NCBI GenBank assembly: GCA_000149265.1
Contig: CH001993.1
Span: forward strand, 64,068-128,067
DNA: 64,000 bases
Origin: Ciona savignyi
Lineage: Eukaryota; Chordata; Ascidiacea; Phlebobranchia; Cionidae
Reading direction: 5' to 3'
The notes below the pieces were generated by a model, which saw only the letters and a program-made list of their open reading frames with translations, searched no databases and was not told the origin of the DNA. The translations under genes were made by a program, and so were the position numbers. This document shows positions 1 to 9,024 of the stretch, in pieces (the stretch's first letter is position 1; each line of letters opens with the position of its first letter).

Positions 1-805
1 ACACATGTTTCGGGAATGTTGCATTCTGCATTTCCTTGTACCGATACAGGAGTCAAGGACGCAATGCGCACGCCACTGCACAACTGAATAGCCTCATCGG
101 AAAGGTTTGCTATTCTTACCTTAACACGATTACCCTCACAATTGGTGATGCAGTTCGCAGTCAGTAAACCGTACTTTTCTGTGAAACCTTCTAGCCGTTC
201 TATAAACACCGTCATATCAGGAACAGACTCGTTGTGATATTCGTGCCAGATTTTCCCAGTCACACATACCTCCATGTTTGCTGGAACATTGTAGTCGTTA
301 ATCAAAGAGACCTCGGTTCTTCGGGGTACGAATTGCTTTGACAACATTTCTACACGAGAGTCTCCGATGGCCAACATGTTTGAACTAAAACATATTTTGC
401 ATTTGTGTTTTTGCAAAAAGTCGAGGCCTAAAATGAAATCATGAGTTACGTCCTCTACGATGTAGACGTTGTAGACACTGATCCTACGGTTATCTTCAAC
501 TCGGTCGTACCGGTCACATTTAGACGGTTGCCGTTGGCTCCAACCATACGATAACTATCCGGTAGGATGTTAATTTCTCCAGTGCCTTTTATGCATTTGT
601 CAAAGCAACTCTTTTTTATTAACGTGATATCGGCCCCAGTATCCACCAGTGCACACATTACTGTTTCACCCACCATAATTGTCGCAAATCGACTCGGTTC
701 GGTTGAAGGTACTCGTCGGCTACTATGTAAGGTTTTAGGCATAGTAATTTTATGCTCCCGTCTATTTAAAATCTTCCTACGAGGAACGGGTGGGATGGTT
801 ACCAA
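1..805 (-). pseudogene. Gypsy-type pol 5' fragment (retropepsin), frameshifted, runs off window
   Basis: Reading leftwards from 805, the frame carries the retropepsin active-site motif ALVDTGADITLI. A frameshift near 480-495 then moves the reading to another frame, which continues to the window edge without a stop and contains the second retropepsin motif DFILGLDFL. The retropepsin family uses D-T/S-G plus a downstream I-L/I-G, so this is the protease and linker that precede reverse transcriptase. The RT should lie left of the window. It overlaps the end of the gag ORF by a few bases, as in gag-pol frame changes. The frameshift means this copy probably cannot make a full polyprotein unless it is a sequence error. 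Confidence 0.8.
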
Positions 806-1605
806 TCCATAATGTTTGTTCGCCTACATTGGGAACGTATATGGCCAAAGGTGCCGCAGGCGAAACACTTACGATTTCTTCCGCTTGCTCGGAATGGGGG
901 TCGAACTTCTGGGCGGTTCCGTGTTGACCATTGATGCTGATGAGTATGATTTTCAGATGACCTCTCCTGTCGGACCATCTGTTTCTTCATTTTATCCATT
1001 TCGATAGACATGTTTTCTAATTTGTTCATGATGTTTCTAAGCCGTTCGTCATCACGGTGTGACGCATTTGCCATTTCCACCGGCATTACTTGGTCGGGTG
1101 GGGCTTCTCCTTCTCTGAGTATCACTTCAGAGGCGGCCCAAAACTCTCGCCGGTAATTTATACTCGCGGGTATTGTTCGGGCAAGCTGCCTGTCTTGAAG
1201 GCCATTGACTAATACGAGGTACATTACCTCGTCTTTAGCTTCATTCGGCTCGGGGTACGCCAAATCGCCCATTGATTTCACCGCATATATGAAATCTTTA
1301 GTTCTTTCATCCATACCCTGTCGTCTGGAAAACAGGTTATTGCGGTGTTTTTCTAATTGCACGGTACCGTTTTTGCATTGTCTGGCTCGTTGTAATATGG
1401 TTGATAGCGATAATTCAAAGATAGAATTATCGTTTTGTTGAATCTGCCATTTCAAATCAGCATCTATAGCCGTTAGGAACATGTGACGCCGGACACCTTC
1501 GTTGGCGTTGATGCCATCGCAGTATGAACTAAATATATCGATAAAATCGCCGACATTTTGTCCCGGCGTATAAACAGGCGGTGACATTAAAAAGTTAAAA
1601 GCCAT
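799..1605 (-). CDS. Gypsy-type Gag with one CCHC zinc knuckle
   Basis: A 268-residue open frame. The N-terminal half resembles retrotransposon capsid (VGDFIDIFSSYCDGINANEG; RRHMFLTAI), a charged linker follows, and the C-terminus has a single CCHC knuckle, CFACGTFGHIRSQC. It would bind RNA and assemble virus-like particles in the cytoplasm. It lies just inside a primer-binding-like site and LTR on its right and runs into the protease fragment on its left, so the order is LTR-gag-pro on the minus strand. The frame looks intact, while the neighbouring protease frame is broken. Confidence 0.8.
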   Translation of the reverse strand: MAFNFLMSPPVYTPGQNVGDFIDIFSSYCDGINANEGVRRHMFLTAIDADLKWQIQQNDNSIFELSLSTILQRARQCKNGTVQLEKHRNNLFSRRQGMDERTKDFIYAVKSMGDLAYPEPNEAKDEVMYLVLVNGLQDRQLARTIPASINYRREFWAASEVILREGEAPPDQVMPVEMANASHRDDERLRNIMNKLENMSIEMDKMKKQMVRQERSSENHTHQHQWSTRNRPEVRPPFRASGRNRKCFACGTFGHIRSQCRRTNIMDW

Positions 1606-1693
1606 TTAAAAACGCTATAAAAACTGACAAACTATATAGAATCGGGGGAGTTCTCTCTCTGCTGCAAGCCCTAGTATAGATGTTGCGGTAACA

Positions 1694-1716
1694 GGGTCCT
1701 GGCAGGATCGCCAATT
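1694..1716 (-). other. Possible primer-binding site of the left gypsy element
   Basis: Immediately inside the presumed LTR end (an AACA end on the minus strand) the minus strand reads TTGGCGATCCTGCCAGG. A TGGCG-type start two bases inside the 5' LTR is typical of gypsy primer-binding sites. The matching tRNA was not identified. Confidence 0.45.
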
Positions 1717-2199
1717 TGTTACAGAATTCCTATGGTTTCGCAGGACGCTGTCTTAACGGCCTACCGTGAGACCAATTACAAGGGCTTGCAACGTTTTTGC
1801 TTTATAAAAATACTCATAGTTACGAAACAAATATAAAACTAATAAAAACTATCAGCTATTAAAAACAAGTCCGTACAGTTTGAAAGCCAAGAGAGAACTG
1901 ATTTTAAGAAATATAAATTTGAAGACATCACGTAAATTACAACAGCACCGAACGTTGATTACTTGAATACCCCGAGAGATAAAAACGTGCGTGTAAAAAT
2001 AGGCAGGCAAGATAAAATGATTAAAAGGTGCAAAGGGTGTGAATTACGTGTAAAACAAAAGGAAACAAACAAAAGGCGTAAAACAGTGAATTAAAATTGT
2101 ATAACCAATGTGATATTTAAAGTGTATAAAAGGTGAATAAAATATATATAAAAACGTGTCAAAACATAACAAAAGAAACGAGCCCCCGTGCGCGTTACA
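1717..2199 (-). repeat. Presumed 5' LTR of the left gypsy element
   Basis: The stretch begins TGTTAC and ends GTTACA (TG...CA) on the plus strand. It lies between the primer-binding-like site and the minisatellite. Its outer edge is followed at once by minisatellite sequence (TAAACACTTAAA), so the element appears inserted into the array. The partner LTR is outside the window, so the boundary is inferred from the terminal bases only. Confidence 0.5.
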
Positions 2200-3211
2200 T
2201 AAACACTTAAATTCTTTGTATAAACACTCAAATACTTTGTATAAACATTTAAATACTTTGTATAAACACTCAAATACTTTGCATAAACACTCAAATACTT
2301 TGTATAAACACTCAAATACTTTGTATAAACACTTAAATACCTTGTATAAACACTCAAATACTTTGCATAAACACATAAGTACCTTGTATAACCACCTAAA
2401 TACTTTGTATAAATACCTAAATACTTTGTATAAACACTGAAGTACTTTGTATAAACACTGAAATACTTTGTATAAATACTTAAATAATTTGTATAAACAT
2501 TCAAATACTTTGTATAAACACTGAAATACTTTGTATAAATACTTAAATAATTTGTATAAACATTCAAATACTTTGTACAAACACTTAAGTACTTTGTATG
2601 AAAACCTAAATACTTTGTATAAACACTCAAATACTTACCTTGTATAAACACTTAAATACTTTGTATAAACACTTAAATACTTTGTATAAACATTTAAATA
2701 CTTTGCATAAACACTTCAATACTTTGTATGAACACCTAAATACTTTGTATAAACACCTAAATACTTTGTATAAACACTCAAATACTTTGTATAAACACTC
2801 AAATACTTTGTATAAACACTCAAATACTTTGTATAAACACTCAAATACTTTGTATAAACACTCAAATACTTTGTATAAACACTCAAATACTTTGTATAAA
2901 CACTCAAATACTTTGTATAAACACTCAAATACTTTGTATAAACACTCAAATACTTTGTATAAACACTCAAATACTTTGTATAAACACTCAAATACTTTGT
3001 ATAAACACTCAAATACTTTGTATAAACCTCAAATACTTTTTATAAACATTTAAATATTTTGCATAAACACTTAAATACTTTGCATAAACACTTAAATTCT
3101 TTGTATAAACACTCAAATACTTTGTATAAACATTTAAATACTTTGAATAAACACTCAAATACTTTGCATAAACACTCAAATACTTTGTATAAACACTTAA
3201 ATACTTTGTAT
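2200..3211. repeat. 21-bp minisatellite, left part
   Basis: Tandem copies of a 21-bp unit with core ACTTTGTATAAACACTCAAAT. Positions about 2770-3010 are nearly identical units; the outer units vary (ACTTAAAT, CATTTAAAT, GCATAAAC). Because 21 is divisible by 3 and the unit lacks stops in several frames, long spurious ORFs arise on both strands (heptapeptide repeats such as NTLYKHS or YLSVYTK). I see no start context, splice sites or composition supporting a protein. It is contiguous in origin with the array at 7369-8846; a gypsy element separates the two. Confidence 0.95.
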
Positions 3212-3360
3212 TTAAGCTGCAGCTTCTTTATTGGCAATAACTCACAATGAAAAGAAACTCGTTATACAAACCCAAAGCGACGGGCACAAAAAGCACATGA
3301 AAAAGGCAATGCGTAATGACGTCACGTATTATGTAAAATAGATGACGGGAGGTCGCTATA
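3212..3360 (-). repeat. 3' LTR of the gypsy element
   Basis: The 149-bp copy matches 7220-7368. Its inner end reads GTCGCTATA where the partner reads GTCGCTACA, so the terminal CA has mutated here. The pol frame runs into it and stops at 3228. Confidence 0.9.
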
Positions 3361-6300
3361 GTCCCCCCCACCGCCAGAAGCGGACATGTAATTACGATCT
3401 GAAACGTACAAGAGGTCGGACATCGACCACTACTCGTACAAGGAGTAACTGGTTCTTCGGTCATAGTATGTCGTGCGGATGTCTCGGTGTGATTAGGGTT
3501 TGGTGGCCTTCCTCGTCGCGGTGGTTGGTGATCTTGTACAGGTTGCGTCAAGTCCAGGTGTGCAGGCTTTAGGCGGTCTATGGATACCACCTGCTCGCGA
3601 CCCCCCATATCTATCGTGTAAGTTTTGTCAGTTCTTTGTAATACACGACATGGGCCTTCATACGGTGGTGTCAAAGGTGGGCGGTGCTTGTCTATTCGTA
3701 GAAACACGTATGGACTGGAGTTCAGGGTTTTTGGTACCATTGTTCGGACAATGCCGTGACGTGACATTGCGCTTGGTAAAAGTTGGCGAACAGCGTCTCT
3801 TAATGCTGGCATCACAGTTCGTGGAGCTTCTTGGTTTTGGTTGGCTGTAAAAAAATCACCAGGAACTTTTATATTCGAGCCGTAAACTAATTCTGCCGAT
3901 GTTGTTCGAAGATCTTCCTTTGGGGCGGTACGAATCCCAAGCATAACCCATGGTAATGCATCTATCCGGTTGGGTCCTGTTAGCCGAGCCATTAGTGCGC
4001 TTTTAAGATGCCTGTGAAATCGTTCAATTAAACCGTTAGCCTGTGGGTGAAACGAGCACGAGCGGTGCAGTCTGATACCCAGCAGCTGATTGAAGGTAGT
4101 CCACAGTTCGGAGGTAAATTGGGATCCTCGATCGGACGAAATGTCGCACGGCACTCCAAATCGTGAAACCCAATGAAAGACAAAGGCTCTGGCGCATGTG
4201 ATGGTGGTCGCGTCTGGCATGGGAATCGCTTCTGGCCACCTGGTGAAACGGTCAACCATTGTCAGTAAATACGTGTTTCCCTGTGAAGATGGCAACGGTC
4301 CCACTATATCTAAATTGATGTGACTTAACCTGCCTTGGACACGTGGGTAGGCGGCTAATGGAGCACGAACGTGAGTTTGAATTTTAGACTTCTGGCAATG
4401 CACGCACTGCTTTGCCCATACTCCCACTTGTTTGTGTAAGCCATGCCATACAAACTTTGAAGCGACGAGTTTTCGTGTGGCTCGAATCGAGGGATGAGAC
4501 AGGCCGTGAACTACATCAAAAACCTTTCTTTGCCAAGATTTGGGGACGATCGGGCGTGGGTAATCGGCAGAAACGTCACATAGTAACGTTTGGTTCGACT
4601 GGCCGAATTGTATATCCTCCAGTTTGAGGTTAGTAATGGCGGTACGATATGCTTGTATTTCCGGGTCCATCTGCGCCGCTGCCAGGAACGTATAATCTAA
4701 ATCAAGCGGGTGTTCGATTGAACCAATACCACAACGTGATATAGCATCGGCAACGTGGTTGCGCATTCCTTCGATGTGTCGAACGTCTGTCGTATATTCG
4801 GAGATGGCAGACAGATGACGTTGTTGCCTGGCAGACCAGGGCGTTTGTACCTTTGCGAATGCAAAGGTAAGCGATTTGTGATCCGTATAAGCGGTAAATA
4901 TGCGGCCTTCCAGAAAATACCTAAAATGTCGTATGGACAAGTGTAGAGCAAGTAGTTCTCTGTCAAATGCGCTGTACTTTAGCTCGGGCGCGCGCAGGCG
5001 TTTGCTGAAAAATGCGAGCGGTTGCCATTCGCCACCGATAAGTTGCTGCAACACTGCGCCAACGGAGTGTTGTGATGCGTCTGTAGTTACAGCGGTTGTC
5101 GCGTGTGGTACAGGATGGTGCAACAATGTAGCGTTTGCCAAGGCTGTTTTACCCGCGGTGAAGGAAGAGTTCAATTTGTCATTCCAAATTAATTTAGATG
5201 GTTTTCCGGACAAAGAGTCGTAAATTGGCGACATGATGCTGGCAGCACCCGGTATGAAACGATGATAGTAGTTTATCATATCTGCAAATTCCTGAAGTGA
5301 CTTAATCGAAGTGGGACGGGGAAACTGCTGGATTGCTGCGACCTTGTCCGGAAGTGGTTGAGCACAATCTCTGTCTACGCGGTGTCCGAGGAAATCGATT
5401 TTTTCGACCCCAAACTGGCACTTGTTTAAATTGATCACAAGTCCGTAATCATCAAGCTGTTTAAAGAGCTGTTTTAAATGTTTATGATGTTCAAAAAATG
5501 ATGCGCTGGCCACGAGAATATCATCGAGATAAATGTAAACGAAAGGCAGGGATTGACACACCGTGTCCATGAGACGTTGGAATGTTTGTGCAGCGTTCTT
5601 TAACCCAAATGGCATTCGTAAGAATTCGAATAAACCAAACGGCGTTATGACAGCGGTTTTGGGTATATCTTCCTCGGCCACGGGAACTTGATGGTATCCC
5701 CTTACGAGGTCTACCTTGGAGAAAACGCGAGCTCCAGCTAAACGAGCTGAAAAGTCGTGGATGTGCGGAATTGAGTATCGGTCTGGTTGAGTAGCTGCAT
5801 TAAGCCTTCTATAATCGCCACAGGGTCTCCATTCACCCGTAGATTTTTTGACCATGTGCAATGGCGATGCCCAGGGACTTGACGAACGTCGGATTATTCC
5901 CATTTGCAACATGTTTTCAAATTCCTGTTTGGCAAGGACAAGTTTCTCTGGGTGCAAACGTCGATCGTGGGCGTAACCTGGAGGGCCGTTTGTGATGATG
6001 AAGTGTTGAACACCATGTTTCGGAATCGAATTGGAGAAGTGCGGCGTGGTAATGGTGGGAAATTCGGCGAGTAGGCGCATGTAGGGTGATTTTTGCCAGG
6101 ATACAACGTTTAGGCGCGGCGCTGATTGTGGCATCGTGGAGATTGGAGTGCTAACAAACGTTTTTGCGTTGATTAACCGCTTGCTCTTGAGGTCCACCAA
6201 TAAGCCATGCGCTCGTAGGCAATCCGCTCCCAGTAGTGGCCTAGTGACTTCTGCCAGGACAAATTTCCATTTAAATTTTCCAGCTGGCAAATCCAATGAG

Positions 6301-6587
6301 ATTAAACGGGAGCCGTAAGTTCTAATTTTACTCCCGTTAGCCGCGATGAGGTCTGGTCCAGGCTGATTGGTACGGCGTTCAAGTCCTGTGGGTGGCAATA
6401 CACTAATCTCTGCCCCAGTGTCGACTAGAAAATGTCGACCAAATGAGCAGTCCCACGCCGAGAAAAGACTGCCAATTCTGCCGACCGTCGCTGTAACTAC
6501 CGACGGTCGGCTTCCTCGTTTCCCTGAAATGACCATGGTGGACGGCATTGTCGGGCTTTGTTTCCAAAACTTCGGTGATAAAAACAA
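3228..6587 (-). CDS. Gypsy Pol polyprotein: protease, RT, RNase H, integrase
   Basis: About 1119 residues without internal stops. In order: retropepsin with [12 protein letters not shown] (residues ~55); reverse transcriptase with [15 protein letters not shown] and the catalytic YLDDILVA box (~360); RNase H with [13 protein letters not shown]; integrase zinc finger [10 protein letters not shown]...CVHCQKSK (~690-740); integrase core with catalytic acidic residues in [15 protein letters not shown] and NGLIERF. The last residues are read from the 3' LTR. The frame opens with TTG at 6587 and overlaps the end of gag by about 90 bases in the -1 frame, so expression as a Gag-Pol frameshift product is likely; I did not find a convincing slippery site. 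This is the most intact TE protein in the window. Confidence 0.95.
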   Translation of the reverse strand: MFLSPKFWKQSPTMPSTMVISGKRGSRPSVVTATVGRIGSLFSAWDCSFGRHFLVDTGAEISVLPPTGLERRTNQPGPDLIAANGSKIRTYGSRLISLDLPAGKFKWKFVLAEVTRPLLGADCLRAHGLLVDLKSKRLINAKTFVSTPISTMPQSAPRLNVVSWQKSPYMRLLAEFPTITTPHFSNSIPKHGVQHFIITNGPPGYAHDRRLHPEKLVLAKQEFENMLQMGIIRRSSSPWASPLHMVKKSTGEWRPCGDYRRLNAATQPDRYSIPHIHDFSARLAGARVFSKVDLVRGYHQVPVAEEDIPKTAVITPFGLFEFLRMPFGLKNAAQTFQRLMDTVCQSLPFVYIYLDDILVASASFFEHHKHLKQLFKQLDDYGLVINLNKCQFGVEKIDFLGHRVDRDCAQPLPDKVAAIQQFPRPTSIKSLQEFADMINYYHRFIPGAASIMSPIYDSLSGKPSKLIWNDKLNSSFTAGKTALANATLLHHPVPHATTAVTTDASQHSVGAVLQQLIGGEWQPLAFFSKRLRAPELKYSAFDRELLALHLSIRHFRYFLEGRIFTAYTDHKSLTFAFAKVQTPWSARQQRHLSAISEYTTDVRHIEGMRNHVADAISRCGIGSIEHPLDLDYTFLAAAQMDPEIQAYRTAITNLKLEDIQFGQSNQTLLCDVSADYPRPIVPKSWQRKVFDVVHGLSHPSIRATRKLVASKFVWHGLHKQVGVWAKQCVHCQKSKIQTHVRAPLAAYPRVQGRLSHINLDIVGPLPSSQGNTYLLTMVDRFTRWPEAIPMPDATTITCARAFVFHWVSRFGVPCDISSDRGSQFTSELWTTFNQLLGIRLHRSCSFHPQANGLIERFHRHLKSALMARLTGPNRIDALPWVMLGIRTAPKEDLRTTSAELVYGSNIKVPGDFFTANQNQEAPRTVMPALRDAVRQLLPSAMSRHGIVRTMVPKTLNSSPYVFLRIDKHRPPLTPPYEGPCRVLQRTDKTYTIDMGGREQVVSIDRLKPAHLDLTQPVQDHQPPRRGRPPNPNHTETSARHTMTEEPVTPCTSSGRCPTSCTFQIVITCPLLAVGGTIATSRHLFYIIRDVITHCLFHVLFVPVALGLYNEFLFIVSYCQ
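3361..3375 (-). other. Polypurine tract of the gypsy element
   Basis: The minus strand reads GGCGGTGGGGGGGAC directly upstream of the 3' LTR, the standard position for the plus-strand primer. Confidence 0.7.
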
Positions 6588-7170
6588 ACCGGGTCGGCGT
6601 CGTCGACTTTACGCGGTGAAGAAGTACGGGGTTTTCGTCTAAATACCTTGGAAATCGTGTAATCTGTGTCTCCTCGCCCGGCCAACAACATTGCGTCAGC
6701 TTGCTTCGCTACAATCCGGTAATCGTCGACTTCTTGTGTTGCCAATCCCGTGCGTATGTGTGCGGGTAGTCGTTCCAGGAAGAGCTCACGAAACAGAAAA
6801 CACCTTTCTTCGTTTCCCAAAAGTGCCAGCATTTCGTCCATTAGGGCTGATGGCATTCTGTCTCCTAAAGGTAGCATGTGTAGCAAGCGCTTCGCTCTTT
6901 GCGATCTTGTTAGACTGAACGAAGAAAGCAGACGATCCTTAATTGCCGCATACTTGTTTTCGTGTGGTGGGTTCTCGAGCAGATCGATGAGGCGACTTGC
7001 TGTTCCTTGGTCTAAGCTGCCACAACGTAGAAGTATTTAGTTTGGTCGACTGTAACCTTCTTAACAGCGAACTGTGCTTCAGCTTGCTGGAACCACACTC
7101 TTGGCTGCGTTGTCCAAAACGTGGCAAGTTTCACCGCTACAGAGTTTTGCGTGTCTTCGTTCTCGAACAT
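6497..7170 (-). pseudogene. Gypsy Gag, one frameshift near its start
   Basis: The natural start is the ATG at 7168-7170, about 50 bases inside the 5' LTR. The frame opens with an acidic N-terminus and a capsid-like segment (VWFQQAEAQFAVKKV) and meets a stop at 7012-7014. Losing one base there explains the stop, because the next frame continues directly with Gag-like sequence (LPLGDRMPSALMDEML) to 6497. The C-terminus carries a knuckle-like [14 protein letters not shown], in which the usual second cysteine is histidine (CX2H...), as seen in some gypsy elements. This single-base defect is the main lesion in the element and could be an assembly error. Confidence 0.8.
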
Positions 7171-7202
7171 TTTATCAAGTAAACTTTAAAAAGTCGTTTT
7201 TG

Positions 7203-7219
7203 AAGGTCGGGGTCACCAG
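7203..7219 (-). other. Primer-binding site of the gypsy element
   Basis: Just inside the 5' LTR the minus strand reads CTGGTGACCCCGACCTT. TGGTGACCCCGAC is a common gypsy primer-binding start, complementary to a tRNA 3' end. The exact tRNA was not identified. Confidence 0.7.
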
Positions 7220-7368
7220 TGAAGCGGCAGCTTCTTTATTGGCAGTAACTCACAATGAAAAGAAACTCGTTACACAAACCCAAAGCGACGGGCACAAAAA
7301 GCACATGAAAAAGGCAATGCGTAATGACGTCACATATTATGTAAAATATATGACGGGAGGTCGCTACA
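7220..7368 (-). repeat. 5' LTR of the gypsy element
   Basis: The 149-bp copy matches 3212-3360. The minus strand begins TGTAGCGACC and ends GCTTCA (TG...CA). It includes GTCACATATT where the partner has GTCACGTATT. The GTAT target repeat follows on the right. Confidence 0.9.
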
Positions 7369-8846
7369 GTATAAACATTCAAATACTTTGTATAAACACT
7401 TAAATACTTTGTATAAACTTTCAAATACTTTGTATAAACATTTAAATATTTTGCATAAACACTTAAATACTTAGTATAAACACTCGAATACTTTGTATAA
7501 ACACTTAAATACTTTGTATAAATACTTACATATTTTGTATGAACACTCAAATACTTTGTATAAACACTCAAATACTTTGTATAAACACTTAAGCACTTTG
7601 TATAAACACTCAAATACTTTGCATAAACACTCAAATACTTTGCATAAACACTCAAATACTTTGTATAAACACTTAAATACTTTCTATAAACACTTAAATA
7701 CTTTGTATAAACACTCAAATACTTTGTATAAACACTCAAATACTTTGTATAAACACTCAAATACTTTGTATAAACAAACACTCAAATACTTTGTATAAAC
7801 ACTTAAATACTTTGTATAAATACTTACATATTTTGTATGAACACTCAAATACTTTGTATAAACATTCAAATACTTTGTATAAACACTTAAATACTTTGTA
7901 TAAACTTTCAAATACTTTGTATAAACATTTAAATATTTTGCATAAACACTTAAATACTTAGTATAAACACTCGAATACTTTGTATAAACACTTAAATACT
8001 TTGTATAAATACTTACATATTTTGTATGAACACTCAAATACTTTGTATAAACACTCAAATACTTTGTATAAACACTTAAGTACTTTGTATAAACACTCAA
8101 ATACTTTGCATAAACACTCAAATACTTTGCATAAACACTCAAATACTTTGTATAAACACTTAAATACTTTCTATAAACACTTAAATACTTTGTATAAACA
8201 CTCAAATACTTTGTATAAACACTCAAATATTTTGTATAAACACTCAAATACTTTGTATAAACAAACACTCAAATACTTTGTATAAACACTTAAATACTTT
8301 GTATAAATACTTACATATTTTGTATGAACACTCAAATACTTTGTATAAACACTCAAATACTTTGTAGAAACACTTAAATACTTTCTATAAACACTTAAAT
8401 ACTTTCTATAAACACTCAAATACTTTTATAAACACTTAAATACTTTCTATAAACACTTAAATACTTTGTATAAACACTTAAATACTTTGTATAAACACTT
8501 AAATACTTTCTATAAACACTTAAATACTTTGTATAAACACTCAAATACTTTTATAAACACTTAAATACTTTCTATAAACACTTAAATACTTTGTATAAAC
8601 ACTCAAATACTTTGTATAAACACTCAAATACTTTGTATAAACACGTAAATACTTTGTATAAACACTTAAATAGTTTGTATAAACACTTAAATAGTTTGTA
8701 TAAACACTCAAATACTTTGCAAAAACACTTAAATACTTTGTATAAACACTAAATACGTTGCATAAACTCATAAATATTTCGTATAAACACTTAAATACTT
8801 TGTATAAACACTCAAATATTTTGTATAAACACTTAAATAATTTGCC
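7369..8846. repeat. 21-bp minisatellite, right part, with higher-order repeat
   Basis: The same 21-bp unit as 2200-3211. Here units form a higher-order repeat: the stretch from about 7493 is repeated almost exactly from about 7980 (period about 487 bp), including rare variants such as TACTTACATATTTTGTATGAAC and the irregular AACAAACACTCAAA junction. A partial third copy starts near 8280. Toward 8760-8846 the units decay. All long ORFs here are repeat artefacts. Confidence 0.93.
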
Positions 8847-9024
8847 AAAAAATGATTTTTCTTATTCACAAGGATTAACATGAATATCCTATTCTATCTT
8901 AAGTTATTTGAAGATTACCTGCAGTATCTTGCGAATTATCATTCAAAGGGACAAAACACGAATTTTCTTTTTTGTTTCCTTAACACTGTGTTGTTCTATA
9001 ACTTTAATTTTATAAAAAAAACAG
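8847..9024. other. Short spacer with SINE tail
   Basis: About 8865-8905 reads like the 3' end of the SINE family described below (GGATTAACATGAATATCCTA). A poly-A-like tract and CAG acceptor follow before the adhesion-GPCR exon. Nothing else is recognised. Confidence 0.5.

Larger units (their letters stand above)
3212..7368 (-). mobile_element. Complete Ty3/gypsy-type LTR retrotransposon
   Basis: 149-bp LTRs at 3212-3360 and 7220-7368 differ at about 7 positions by eye (about 95% identity). The element is flanked by a 4-bp direct repeat GTAT (3208-3211 and 7369-7372), the expected gypsy target duplication. Inside are a primer-binding site, gag with one apparent frameshift, a full-length pol and a polypurine tract. 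It sits in the 21-bp minisatellite on the minus strand. The LTR is short and contains AATAAA on the minus strand, a plausible polyadenylation signal. The gag defect suggests this copy is not autonomous as assembled. Confidence 0.93.

Noticed and set aside
2044..3250. Long ORFs on both strands with heptapeptide repeats (NTLYKHS, YLSVYTK, KVFECLY)
   Set aside because: They follow directly from a 21-bp unit without stops; no signal, splice or domain evidence.
4036..6642. Plus-strand ORFs over the gypsy pol
   Set aside because: Antisense shadows of an intact minus-strand polyprotein.
7236..8771. Repeat-protein ORFs in the second array
   Set aside because: Same artefact as in the first array; one of them also runs into an LTR, which no real protein would need.
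2200..8846. CRISPR-like array
   Set aside because: Units are contiguous without unique spacers, and the genome is eukaryotic.
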